DNA from: Ralstonia pickettii
GTDB lineage: Bacteria; Pseudomonadota; Gammaproteobacteria; Burkholderiales; Burkholderiaceae
Length of the DNA: 64,000 nt
NCBI RefSeq assembly: GCF_000607165.1
Contig: NZ_JFZG01000006.1
Location: 558,001-622,000 of the forward strand
Reading direction: 5' to 3'
Position 1 is the stretch's first letter, and each line of letters begins with the position of its first letter. A program made the translations under genes and the position numbers. The notes under the pieces are model-generated. The model was not told the origin of the DNA. It saw nothing but the letters and a program-made list of their open reading frames with translations, and made no database searches. Shown piece after piece: positions 1-7,873 of the stretch.

Positions 1-1246
1 ACCGGTCGCTGCCGACCACCCGCTGTGGATTCTGTATTCGTCCGGCACCACCGGCATGCCCAAGCCCATCGTGCATGGCCACGGCGGCCTGCTGCTGGTG
101 CAGACGATGATGGGCGCGCTGCATCTCGACCTTGGTCCCGACGACGTTTATCACTGGTACAGCAGCACCGGCTGGGTCATGTGGAATTCGCAGGCGAGCG
201 GCCTGCTCGGCGGCGTCACGCTCGCCATTTACGACGGCAATCCCGGCACGCCCGATCTCAATACGCTGTGGCGCTTCGCGCAGGATGCGGGCGTAACGTT
301 CTTCGGCGCCGGGGCGGCGTTCTTCGCCAATTGCCTGAAGGCCGGTATCGAGCCCGGTCGCGATTTCGACTTGTCGAAACTGCGTGCGGTCGGATCGACC
401 GGTTCGCCGCTCTCGGCCGAGGCGTATGACTGGATCTACCACCACGTGAAGGCCGACGTCTGGCTCAATCCGATTTCCGGCGGCACCGACTTCGCCGGAT
501 GCTTCGTGGGCGGCGTCGCCACGCTGCCCGTCTATGCGGGTGAGATGCAATGCCGCAACCTCGGCTCGCGTGTGGAAGCCCTGGACGAGGCCGGCCAACC
601 GCTCATCGACGCGGTCGGCGAACTGGTCTGCACCGCGCCCATCCCGTCAATGCCGCTTTTCTTCTGGGGCGACACCGATGGCAGCCGCTACCGCGACAGC
701 TACTTCGATATGTACCCCGGCCAGTGGCGCCACGGCGACTGGATCAAGATCACCCCGCGTGGCGGCGCCGTCATCTACGGGCGGTCCGACGCCACCATCA
801 ACCGCCACGGCATCCGCATGGGCACTGCGGAGCTGTACCGCGTCGTGGAAGACCTGCCCGAAGTGCTCGACAGCCTTGTCGTCGACCTGGAATTTCTCGG
901 CCGGGAATCGTTTATGCCGCTGTTCGTCGTGCTGCGCGAGGGCGCGACGCTCGACGACACGCTGCGCAGCACGATCAACGCGCGCATCAAGGCAGGACTA
1001 TCGGCCCGGCATGTGCCCAACGTGGTTGTGCAGGCGCCCGGCGTGCCGCGCACGCTCTCGGGCAAGAAAATGGAAGTACCGATCAAGAAGCTGCTGCTGG
1101 GCGCGCCGCCCGAGCGCGTTGCCAACCCTGATGCAATGGCCAATCCGGACGTTCTGACGTGGTATGCGAGCTACGCCCAGTCGTTGGCTCAGCACAGCGG
1201 CACCTCCGGCGAACCCGCGCCAGCACTGGAATCGTGGCGGAGCTAG
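1..1246 (+). CDS. Acetoacetyl-CoA synthetase, 3' part (5' end outside window)
   Basis: The reading frame is open from base 2, so about 414 C-terminal residues are visible of a protein that is usually about 650-670 residues. It is an ANL-superfamily adenylate-forming enzyme: the P-loop-like motif YSSGTTGMPKP is close to the left edge, followed by the adenylate-binding GSTGSPLS and the hinge/C-terminal region with YGRSDATINRHGIRMGTAE. The catalytic lysine region is LSGKKMEVPIKKLL near the C-terminus. The insert around NPISGGTDFAGCFVGG and the C-terminal layout are typical of acetoacetyl-CoA synthetase (AcsA/AacS) rather than acetyl-CoA synthetase. It activates acetoacetate to acetoacetyl-CoA in the cytosol, feeding ketone body or polyhydroxybutyrate metabolism. 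No other gene of that pathway is visible. Family assignment is strong; substrate is inferred. Confidence 0.85.
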   Translation, partial: PVAADHPLWILYSSGTTGMPKPIVHGHGGLLLVQTMMGALHLDLGPDDVYHWYSSTGWVMWNSQASGLLGGVTLAIYDGNPGTPDLNTLWRFAQDAGVTFFGAGAAFFANCLKAGIEPGRDFDLSKLRAVGSTGSPLSAEAYDWIYHHVKADVWLNPISGGTDFAGCFVGGVATLPVYAGEMQCRNLGSRVEALDEAGQPLIDAVGELVCTAPIPSMPLFFWGDTDGSRYRDSYFDMYPGQWRHGDWIKITPRGGAVIYGRSDATINRHGIRMGTAELYRVVEDLPEVLDSLVVDLEFLGRESFMPLFVVLREGATLDDTLRSTINARIKAGLSARHVPNVVVQAPGVPRTLSGKKMEVPIKKLLLGAPPERVANPDAMANPDVLTWYASYAQSLAQHSGTSGEPAPALESWRS

Positions 1247-1375
1247 ACCAATCGTTGGTTCCCCGTTTTGTCATCTCCGCCAATTGAACGATGGCACGGC
1301 CCGGATGTGATGACTAACGTACAGCTTGCACCGGCACATCAAGATGCCGGGCGAGCTGCTTAACGGGGAATCACT

Positions 1376-2089
1376 ATGCTTGCAACGACGAACGTCCTGG
1401 TCAAAACCGAGGACGGCCGTGAAGCCTTGGCCGAGCGCCGCCACGACATGCAGATGCGCCAGCGCCATCTGCTGATCCTCATCGACGGTGCCCGCACGGT
1501 CGGGCAACTGCATCAACTGCTGAGCGACTGGCCCGATCTGGACGAACTGCTCGCGGGGCTACAACAGGCCGGCATGGTCGACGTGCTGCCCGGTATCTCG
1601 CGTGAGAACGCATCGGCCGCTGAACCGTTCGACCCCATCGCCCACTTCAACCGTCCGCTGCTTGACGATCAAGCCGACGGCGCACCTGCCGCCTTGTCGC
1701 TCATCTACGACGAACTGCCACCGTTGACCGGCATGACGCTGGGCCTGCAAGCGGTGGCGGCACCCATCGACGAGCCTGCGGCCAATGACGCGAGCACGCC
1801 GCCTGCGGCGCCAGTCCAGACTTTTTCTGTGCCACCGTCGGCCGTTCCGCCGGAGTTGGCCGACGTGTTGCCCAATGTCGTCAAGGTCGAGTTGATGCGT
1901 TTGGCTGTGCAGCACTTCGGTTCGGCTGCGGGTGCCGCCATGCCGCTGCTGCGCGCCTGCAAGGAAGATCCGCAATCGCTGTGCGACGTGGTTGCCGCGT
2001 GCGCCAAGGCTGCCTCCCCAATGGCGGGCGAACACGCCGCTGCGAAGTTCGTGGATGCGGCAATGCAGGCGATGGCGCTGCGGCGCTAG
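1376..2089 (+). CDS. Conserved-looking hypothetical protein, 237 aa
   Basis: The ATG follows a purine-rich ACGGGGAA stretch with good spacing. I do not recognise a named family. The N-terminal 70 residues (about 1-70) are compact and helical, with a LLILIDGARTVGQL segment reminiscent of small winged-helix-like N-domains. A proline/alanine-rich linker follows (roughly residues 120-165), then a helical C-terminal domain (VKVELMRLAVQHFGSAAG). There is no signal peptide or membrane segment, so it is probably cytoplasmic. Codon use matches neighbouring housekeeping genes. It is a single gene between acetoacetyl-CoA synthetase and the convergent aminotransferase; nothing in the context fixes a role. 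Confidence 0.75.
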   Translation: MLATTNVLVKTEDGREALAERRHDMQMRQRHLLILIDGARTVGQLHQLLSDWPDLDELLAGLQQAGMVDVLPGISRENASAAEPFDPIAHFNRPLLDDQADGAPAALSLIYDELPPLTGMTLGLQAVAAPIDEPAANDASTPPAAPVQTFSVPPSAVPPELADVLPNVVKVELMRLAVQHFGSAAGAAMPLLRACKEDPQSLCDVVAACAKAASPMAGEHAAAKFVDAAMQAMALRR

Positions 2090-2178
2090 GCAACGGCACC
2101 GATAACACGGCGTGCGGCATTCCCACGCGTCCGTGCTTGGTAGCCGGAAGAAGCGGGGCGTGACGGCCTTTGCAGCTC

Positions 2179-2215
2179 GCTCGCCGGCTTCCGTTCGCGC
2201 AGCAAATCGGCGAGC
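2179..2215. terminator. Inverted repeat between convergent genes, possible bidirectional terminator
   Basis: GCTCGCCG (2179-2186) is repeated as its reverse complement CGGCGAGC (2208-2215) with a 21-nt spacer, in the gap between two convergent genes. There is no clear T-run on either side, so a terminator role is only plausible from position. Confidence 0.3.
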
Positions 2216-2252
2216 GGGTTGCCTGGGTTCAAGGCAAAGTCATCCAGATCGA

Positions 2253-3458
2253 TCAGACCAGCGTACAGGTCATATCCGACGCCACCGCAACGAGCGCGCC
2301 CGCAACCCGGTCGGTCTGCTCCGGTGCGAGTCCCGCAATATTGATCCGGCCGCCCTGGGTGCCATAGATGGCGTGATCTGCGCGCAAACGCTCCATGGCA
2401 TCGGCATCCAACGGCAGCATGGAAAACATACCCTTGTGCCGCGCCAGATTCTGTAGCGAAACGGGGGCGCCCAGACTGGCCAGTGCGTCATCCAGACGGT
2501 GCCGGTTGCCCACGATGCGCTGACGCATGTGCTCCAACTCGTTACGCCAGGATGCCGTCAATGCGACATCGCCCAGGATGGCAGCCACGATGGCAGCGCC
2601 GTGGTCAGGCGGCATCGAGTAGTTGCTGCGTGTGATGCGCTCCAGCACGCCGCCCACCGGCTGCAGGGCAGCGCTGTTCTTGCCGATCACCATCGCCGCG
2701 CCGGTGCGTTCGCAGTACAGGCCCATGCTCTTCGAGCAGCTTGCCGCCACCAGCACCGTATCAAGCGCATCGACGAGCAACCGCAGGCCCGCGGTGTCCT
2801 GCTCCAGACCATCGGCGAGACCCAGATAGGCCATGTCGACCAGCGGGATCAGGCCCTGCTTCGCGCAGCGCTCCGCCAGGGTTTGCCAGACCCCGACGCC
2901 CATGTCGATGCCGGTCGGGTTGTGGCAGCAACCATGCAGCAGAACGATATCGCCAGCACGCGCAGCCCACAGGTCCGCGAACATGGCATCCGCGTCGAGC
3001 AGCCCGCCTTCGGCACGCCAGCGGTAGCGGTCTACTGCAAGCCCGGCCGCTCGCATGATGGGCACGTGGTTGACGTAGCCAGGGTCAGACACCCAGACAC
3101 GAGCACCCGGCGAAGCCACGGCGATGAAGTCAGCGAGCAATCTGAGCGCGCCGGTCCCACCCACGGTCTGCATCGTGTGCTGGCGTGCCAGGCGACCCAC
3201 GTCGTTGCCGAGCAGCAGCGTCGACAACCCGGCATTGAAGTCGGTGTTGCCGGCCAGCCCACGGTAAGCCTTGGAGGCACCGGCGGCGGCCAGGCGCTCC
3301 TCGGCGGCCTTCACCGCGGCCATGACCGGCGTCTGCCCGGTGTCATCGCGGTAGACACCCACCACAAGATCAACCTTGTCGGGCCGAGGGTCCGCGCGGA
3401 AAGCCGCGGTCAGTCCCCACAGCGGGTCCGGGGCAACGGTGGCGAGAGTTGCGAGCAT
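2253..3458 (-). CDS. tyrB: Aromatic amino acid / aspartate aminotransferase (class I)
   Basis: The 401-residue product matches the length of AspC/TyrB. The start at 3458 is preferred over the upstream ATG at 3497 because a GGAG box precedes it by 8 nt and the family N-terminus (PLWGLTAAFRADPRPDKVDL VVGVY region) begins just after it. The PLP lysine sits in SCSKSMGLYCERTG (about residue 242), and HGCCHNPTG is the usual cofactor/substrate motif. It transaminates aromatic amino acids and aspartate/glutamate with 2-oxoglutarate as partner, in the cytosol. An amino-acid-type exporter gene follows in the convergent-free side and an Lrp regulator lies beyond, suggesting linked amino acid metabolism. 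Symbol tyrB is by family resemblance; aspC-like specificity cannot be excluded. Confidence 0.85.
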   Translation of the reverse strand: MLATLATVAPDPLWGLTAAFRADPRPDKVDLVVGVYRDDTGQTPVMAAVKAAEERLAAAGASKAYRGLAGNTDFNAGLSTLLLGNDVGRLARQHTMQTVGGTGALRLLADFIAVASPGARVWVSDPGYVNHVPIMRAAGLAVDRYRWRAEGGLLDADAMFADLWAARAGDIVLLHGCCHNPTGIDMGVGVWQTLAERCAKQGLIPLVDMAYLGLADGLEQDTAGLRLLVDALDTVLVAASCSKSMGLYCERTGAAMVIGKNSAALQPVGGVLERITRSNYSMPPDHGAAIVAAILGDVALTASWRNELEHMRQRIVGNRHRLDDALASLGAPVSLQNLARHKGMFSMLPLDADAMERLRADHAIYGTQGGRINIAGLAPEQTDRVAGALVAVASDMTCTLV

Positions 3459-3489
3459 AGTGTGGTCTCCGGAAAGGCGATGCGATGGT

Positions 3490-4416
3490 CTACGCACGGT
3501 TTGCGAGGATCACGCCAGCGGTGATCACAGCAATGCCGCATGCAACGGTCAGGGTCAGCGATTCACCGAGCAAAGGCACAGCCCCCAGACAGGCCAGCGC
3601 GGGCGCCAGCGAACCAATGGCGGAACAGCGCGGCGTATCCAGATGACGAATCGCCAGTGCATAGGACAGACTTGAAATCACGCCAACCCCCAAGCCCTGT
3701 GCCAGCAAGAAAGGCATGGCGTTGGCCACGGTGAAGTGCCCGATATGGCTGTCGACCACGCCCAGGCCCGCCAGCAGCGCCGTGAGCAAGAAAGACGGCA
3801 CACTCAACAGCAATGCGCAACCGATGGCATCAAGCCCCGCCCGGCGCAGCCCCAACGTGTAGCTGCCCCAGAGCAGACTCGCCAGCAACAGCAATGCGGC
3901 ACCGGCGACAAACGCGCCGTGCGACGCGCGCGATTGCGATACCAGCAAGAGCAGCACGCCTGCGAGGATGATCGCGATCGCCCGCCCGCGTGCCGCAGCG
4001 ATACGCTGGCGGTCCACCACATACGCAATCAGCGCCACCGACAACGGCGTCGTGCCCGCGATCAACGCAGCCACGTGGGCGGCCGATGTCACCTTGCCGC
4101 CGGCCGAAGCCATGAAGAAGAACGGCACGCCGCCGCCTACCAGGACCATCAGTGCGCTGAGCGGCTTGACCCGCCGCAGCATCGGCCAGCGGGAGGGCAG
4201 GAACGGCAACAGCAACAGGGTCGGCAAGCCGAATCGGATGAGCGCCACGTCGGCAGGCGCCAGCGGCGAAGCGCCAATGGCCCGGATCGACAGCGCGAAC
4301 CCGGCCCAGATCAGCACCGTCAGCACCATCGCCGCGTACCCGATCAGCGGGCTGGCCTGGAAGGCATTTCGCCCGGCCTGCACGCCCACGCCCACCGTCA
4401 ATGTCGAACCACGCAT
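3490..4416 (-). CDS. EamA/DMT-family inner-membrane transporter
   Basis: The 308-residue protein has about ten hydrophobic segments in two EamA repeats (for example MVLTVLIWAGFALSIRAIGA near the start and SLLWGSYTLGLRRAG in the second half), the usual DMT-superfamily layout. The start at 4416 is chosen because a GGTGGGGCGG box precedes it and the hydrophobic core begins 25 residues later; an open frame up to 4536 would add an atypical 40-residue leader. These proteins export amino acids or other small metabolites. It is transcribed toward the aminotransferase gene and away from the Lrp-type regulator at 4537, a common arrangement for an exporter controlled by the adjacent regulator. Substrate unknown. 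Confidence 0.85.
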   Translation of the reverse strand: MRGSTLTVGVGVQAGRNAFQASPLIGYAAMVLTVLIWAGFALSIRAIGASPLAPADVALIRFGLPTLLLLPFLPSRWPMLRRVKPLSALMVLVGGGVPFFFMASAGGKVTSAAHVAALIAGTTPLSVALIAYVVDRQRIAAARGRAIAIILAGVLLLLVSQSRASHGAFVAGAALLLLASLLWGSYTLGLRRAGLDAIGCALLLSVPSFLLTALLAGLGVVDSHIGHFTVANAMPFLLAQGLGVGVISSLSYALAIRHLDTPRCSAIGSLAPALACLGAVPLLGESLTLTVACGIAVITAGVILANRA

Positions 4417-4536
4417 GCCGCCCCACCCTCGATTTCGGAATGGAGACAGAATGCCCCAGCACAAAAGGTAGTATCTTGCTATTTCCGCTAATACTTCGCT
4501 CCGCTTTGGCAGAACCTGCCACACCGGAAAAATCAT

Positions 4537-5043
4537 ATGGATAAGAAAGACAGGCAGATCATTGCCGCCCTCCAGAAAGAAGGCCGCTTGACCAACCAGG
4601 AGCTGTCGGAGCGGGTCAACCTGTCGCCCTCGCCCTGCCTGCGCCGGCTGCGGTTACTGGAAGATGCGGGCATCATCCGCGGCTACACGGCCATCGTCGA
4701 TGAAGAGGCGTACGGGCTGCCGGTCACGGCATTCGTGCATATTCGTCTGCAGCAGCACTCGCGGGAGGTGGTCTCGACGTTCGAGAACCGTATCCGCGCC
4801 ATCGACGCGATCCTCGATTGCTATGTACTGACCGGCGAAGCGGATTACCTGCTGCGCGTGCTGGTGGAAAGCCTGCAGGACTACGAGCAGTTCGTGCGCG
4901 TGCAATTGCATGCCATTCCGGGCATCGCCGCCATCGACACAAGCTTTGCGTATGGCGTGGTCAAGCGATCGACGGTGTTCCCGGCGTGGGATGAGAATAA
5001 AAGGAGTATGGTGCGGCGGCGTGAAAAGCCATCTGGACGATAG
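4537..5043 (+). CDS. Lrp/AsnC-family transcriptional regulator
   Basis: The 168-residue protein opens with the classic AsnC-type helix-turn-helix (DRQIIAALQKEGRLTNQELS, then VNLSPSPCLRRLRLLEDAGII), followed by the RAM/AsnC effector domain (YVLTGEADYLLRVLVESLQDYEQF). The ATG has a GGAA box about 8 nt upstream. Lrp-family proteins form octamers and sense amino acids. The gene is divergent from the EamA exporter with a 120-bp shared promoter gap, so local control of the exporter, and possibly the aminotransferase, is the likely job. The tail after about residue 150 is basic and probably disordered. Confidence 0.9.
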   Translation: MDKKDRQIIAALQKEGRLTNQELSERVNLSPSPCLRRLRLLEDAGIIRGYTAIVDEEAYGLPVTAFVHIRLQQHSREVVSTFENRIRAIDAILDCYVLTGEADYLLRVLVESLQDYEQFVRVQLHAIPGIAAIDTSFAYGVVKRSTVFPAWDENKRSMVRRREKPSGR

Positions 5044-5374
5044 GCTATTTGACCGGCCCGCCATACCACTTCGTCATTGAGGAGCTGATCGGCATGCGTA
5101 CCGCTCGCAAGCAACATGCGCAATGTCGGCATTCGTGAGAAGACGCCCAATGCGGGGACGCGCTTCTTCTACAGCACGACTCGGGCCTAAGACCCAGGGC
5201 AACTTTTCTGCCCGCTCTGCGGAATCGACCACGGGCACATAGCAATGCTTGCCAGTGGATTATCTGGGTCCAATCAGAAGCGAAGCGATTAGCCGACAAT
5301 TAGCCAATCCTTAAAGCACGTCTCTGCGTCGTGCCGAGTACTACAACACTTGCACCTTGCCCTATCCAGAAAAA
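5044..5374. other. Gene-free stretch with possible frameshifted gene remnant
   Basis: No complete gene is visible. Read on the plus strand, 5045-5110 gives a plausible peptide containing TGPPYHFVIEELIGMR in one frame, and 5128-5190 gives NVGIREKTPNAGTRFFYST before a TAA in another. This looks like the tail of a decayed protein split by a frameshift. I do not recognise the parent family. The remainder (5200-5374) is lower-GC spacer before the Rieske gene and marks the left edge of the accessory cassette. Confidence 0.3.
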
Positions 5375-6367
5375 TCAGGACGTGGCGATCAAGGCTCGAA
5401 AGTGTCGAATTTTTTCTTCATTATCCGCCAAGATGGTATGCGTATCGATTGCCTCTCGAGGCACTCGACGGCAAATTTCGTGATCTTCCTCGAACACCTG
5501 TCGATTCACAGCAGCCGTGGACTGAAAGAATACGTCCGCGAGCGTTTGTTTCCCAGGTAAGGGGGGTGCTGTTAGCAATCGACTTGCGAAATGTGTGCGA
5601 TCCGCACTGGCGGCGGGAAAGAAATTCTGCAGGGAGTAGGAAAATCCATAAGTCGATGACAGCATTGCATAGGGGAAAACGTAAAGACTCAAATAACCTT
5701 CGTACTGGAAATCCAGAGAAAAGAGTCGACTCATCGACTTGAGTCGCTTATCCAACCGTGCATCACCAAGCTCAGCGCGCCACACTGAGTTCACGCCGTG
5801 GAACGCGTTCACGCCATCAGTCAGCTGCAGGGCTCCCAACGAGTCAGGATGAATCAGGTCGATGTGATACGGCTCCAGCGCATTCTCAAGCGCGATTCGC
5901 CAATTGCACTGGTAGTCGTATTGGCTGAAATCGAAACGGCCAGCAATATTGAAGGAAATGTCCTCCAACAGAGGCATGATTTCCCCCAACTGCTCCGGCA
6001 GTGACATCTTTGGCTCGATACCAATGAACAGAAAATCACCCGCCCAGTCCATCTGGAAAGCATTCAAACGCGCGGAAGAGAGATCGCAAGGTTTAAATCT
6101 ATCTGGACTCGGCACGTGAACCTTCCCGCCTCGGTAGCTCCAGCCGTGATAGGGACAGTGCGCAGGCGAGTTGCCGCTTTCGTCGAGGAACAAACGCGTT
6201 CCTCGATGCGGGCAGAGGTTGTCAAAGGCGACAAGGTCACCGCCGTCGTTGAAGATCACGAGGTCGCCGGCCGCCCATTTCAACTTGAGATAGTCGTTGT
6301 TGGTCGGCAGTTCACGTCTATGAGCAACCAAGTGCCAGTATTGGCGGGAGAGTCTATTTTCTAACAC
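5375..6367 (-). CDS. Rieske [2Fe-2S] non-haem iron oxygenase
   Basis: The protein contains a full Rieske centre, CPHRG with Cys52/His54 and CPYHGW with Cys71/His74 (numbering from the GTG at 6367). It also has the mononuclear iron site ENALEPYHIDLIHPDS with His168 and His173, and a C-terminal EDHEICRR segment carrying the probable acidic ligand. This is the alpha-subunit architecture of Rieske oxygenases, about 330 residues. The GTG start is chosen because the family N-terminus (LSRQYWHLV) starts right after it; an ATG at 6457 would add 30 atypical residues. No reductase or ferredoxin partner is encoded nearby, so it must borrow electrons. It is the last gene of a minus-strand cassette with two KAS III genes, an ACP, an SDR and an acyltransferase, so an acyl or sugar substrate is more likely than an aromatic one. 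Substrate unknown. Confidence 0.85.
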   Translation of the reverse strand: MLENRLSRQYWHLVAHRRELPTNNDYLKLKWAAGDLVIFNDGGDLVAFDNLCPHRGTRLFLDESGNSPAHCPYHGWSYRGGKVHVPSPDRFKPCDLSSARLNAFQMDWAGDFLFIGIEPKMSLPEQLGEIMPLLEDISFNIAGRFDFSQYDYQCNWRIALENALEPYHIDLIHPDSLGALQLTDGVNAFHGVNSVWRAELGDARLDKRLKSMSRLFSLDFQYEGYLSLYVFPYAMLSSTYGFSYSLQNFFPAASADRTHFASRLLTAPPLPGKQTLADVFFQSTAAVNRQVFEEDHEICRRVPREAIDTHTILADNEEKIRHFRALIATS

Positions 6368-6476
6368 GGTATCTCTGCGGCGAAATGTCTTCAGTCGTGA
6401 CCCGAAATGCAGCCTTGTCGACAAGCAACTCGACGAATTGCATGTACGCGAAACCAACGGCGCACACGCTTGTCCG

Positions 6477-7106
6477 TTACATTTTTTTGGAGGGCGGAGT
6501 GTATAAGGTCATACCATCAGGGAGCCGACGCATAGCAATAGCGCCTACGCCAACGGTGCATCGATTGCCAACCGTAACCTTTGGCATAACGCGAGCCCCC
6601 GAGCCTAGGAAGCACGCCTCACCCAATACAGCAAACCCCATGACGTCCACATGCGCACTAAGCGTGCTGTAGTGTCCGATACGTGCATCGTGGCCAACCG
6701 AAGAACACGCATTGATTGTCACGAAATCGCCTACATGCGCATCGGCCGAGACGAGGGACTGCGGGCAGATGATTACCCCTTGGCCCAGCTTGGCGGTCGC
6801 AGCAATCACTACGCTGGGGTGAACGATTGTGGCGAATTTTCCACCTACCGCACGCAGTTGCTCAGCCAACGCATACTTGGCGACAGGACTCCCCACCGCG
6901 AGCACAAGCTCAATATTATCGGCATGACGATACTCCTGCGGTGTCCCGAGGTAGGGGGCATCATAGTTGAAGCCATCGAGACATGCGGGGTTGCTATCTA
7001 GAACTCCGACAACATCGCCTCGCGCCTCACCCGACGCGATCTGACGAATCCATGAGATAACCTCTCGGCCGAATCCGCCACCACCAACAACTACGTAGCG
7101 TTTCAT
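6477..7106 (-). CDS. NeuD/PglD-like sugar N- or O-acyltransferase (left-handed beta-helix)
   Basis: The 209-residue protein has the two-part layout of the NeuD/PglD family: an N-terminal Rossmann-like nucleotide-sugar binding half (VVVGGGGFGREVISWI) and a C-terminal hexapeptide-repeat beta-helix (ICPQSLVSADAHVGDFVTI and following). The His-Asp pair at 139-140 (SVGHDARIG) aligns with the catalytic base of PglD-type enzymes. Family members acylate an amino or hydroxyl group of nucleotide sugars, normally with acetyl-CoA. Its ATG overlaps the TAA/TGA end of the SDR gene, so the two are translationally coupled. Because an ACP and two KAS III genes are in the same run, I infer that the donor may be an unusual acyl-ACP or acyl-CoA. 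A second homologue lies at 25950-26600. Confidence 0.85.
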   Translation of the reverse strand: MKRYVVVGGGGFGREVISWIRQIASGEARGDVVGVLDSNPACLDGFNYDAPYLGTPQEYRHADNIELVLAVGSPVAKYALAEQLRAVGGKFATIVHPSVVIAATAKLGQGVIICPQSLVSADAHVGDFVTINACSSVGHDARIGHYSTLSAHVDVMGFAVLGEACFLGSGARVMPKVTVGNRCTVGVGAIAMRRLPDGMTLYTPPSKKM

Positions 7107-7873
7107 TAGCGCACCGTAAATCCACCGTCAACAACCATCGTCGTACCGGTAATCCAACGCGCGGCCGGTGAAAGCAAGAACACTGCAGCAGAAGCTACAT
7201 CGTCCGCATGCCCGAAACCCAGCAAATGCTTTGCTTCGTAGGCCTCCATGGCTGCGGGAGGCAGCGTGCTCGCCAAGCGCCCATGCATTGCCGTCTCAAC
7301 TGCACCGGCTGCAATGCTGTTGACGCGAATACCGCGAGGAGCCAACTCAACAGCCAACGAACGCATCATGCCGTCCACAGCGGCCTTGGAAGCGGAATAC
7401 GCGGTCATGCCCGACTGCCCACGCAATCCAGCGGCAGAGGACATGATTACAAAGGCTCCCCCCTCTTCTCTCACCACACCTTTCAGCGACAGGGCACGGG
7501 CAATCCCGAAGGCCGGAAAAACACTCGACGCAAAAATCTTGTCGAGATTCGCGCGCTTCGTCATCTTGATGGGAAGTAGCAATTCAAGGCCCGCCCCATG
7601 AAATACCCCATCAACGCCACCGACCGCAACCGCTGCTTCTTTGACAGCATCGGCAGTTGTGTCTGCATCTTGGAAATCGACAACGACGGGCGTATGCGGC
7701 ACATCCGTGCCCAACATCGCGACCGTCTCACACGTACGAGTCTCGTCTCGCCCCATTACGACCAGAGACGCGCCGCATGCGGCCAAGGCAACCGCAGTTG
7801 CTCGACCAATACCTGACGATCCACCGGTAATCAAATAACGCTTTCCAATCAGTGCTTGGCGATCAAACAGCAT
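7106..7873 (-). CDS. Short-chain dehydrogenase/reductase, FabG-like
   Basis: Classical SDR of 255 residues: cofactor motif TGGSSGIGR at about 17-24, catalytic Ser145/146, Tyr159 and Lys163 in SSAAGLRGQSGMTAYSASK, and C-terminal GTTMVVDGG. The start at 7873 overlaps the last codons of the upstream KAS III gene by 11 bp, a coupled arrangement; an ATG at 7909 is possible but would overlap further and lacks family support. FabG-type members reduce 3-ketoacyl-ACP to 3-hydroxyacyl-ACP with NAD(P)H. Given the KAS III and ACP genes immediately upstream, reduction of a short 3-ketoacyl-ACP is the best guess. A sugar or sterol-like substrate is the alternative. Confidence 0.85.
   Translation of the reverse strand: MLFDRQALIGKRYLITGGSSGIGRATAVALAACGASLVVMGRDETRTCETVAMLGTDVPHTPVVVDFQDADTTADAVKEAAVAVGGVDGVFHGAGLELLLPIKMTKRANLDKIFASSVFPAFGIARALSLKGVVREEGGAFVIMSSAAGLRGQSGMTAYSASKAAVDGMMRSLAVELAPRGIRVNSIAAGAVETAMHGRLASTLPPAAMEAYEAKHLLGFGHADDVASAAVFLLSPAARWITGTTMVVDGGFTVR

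Noticed and set aside
5350-5742. Plus-strand frame of 130 codons
   Set aside because: Antisense to the end of the Rieske gene, whose catalytic motifs are unmistakable.
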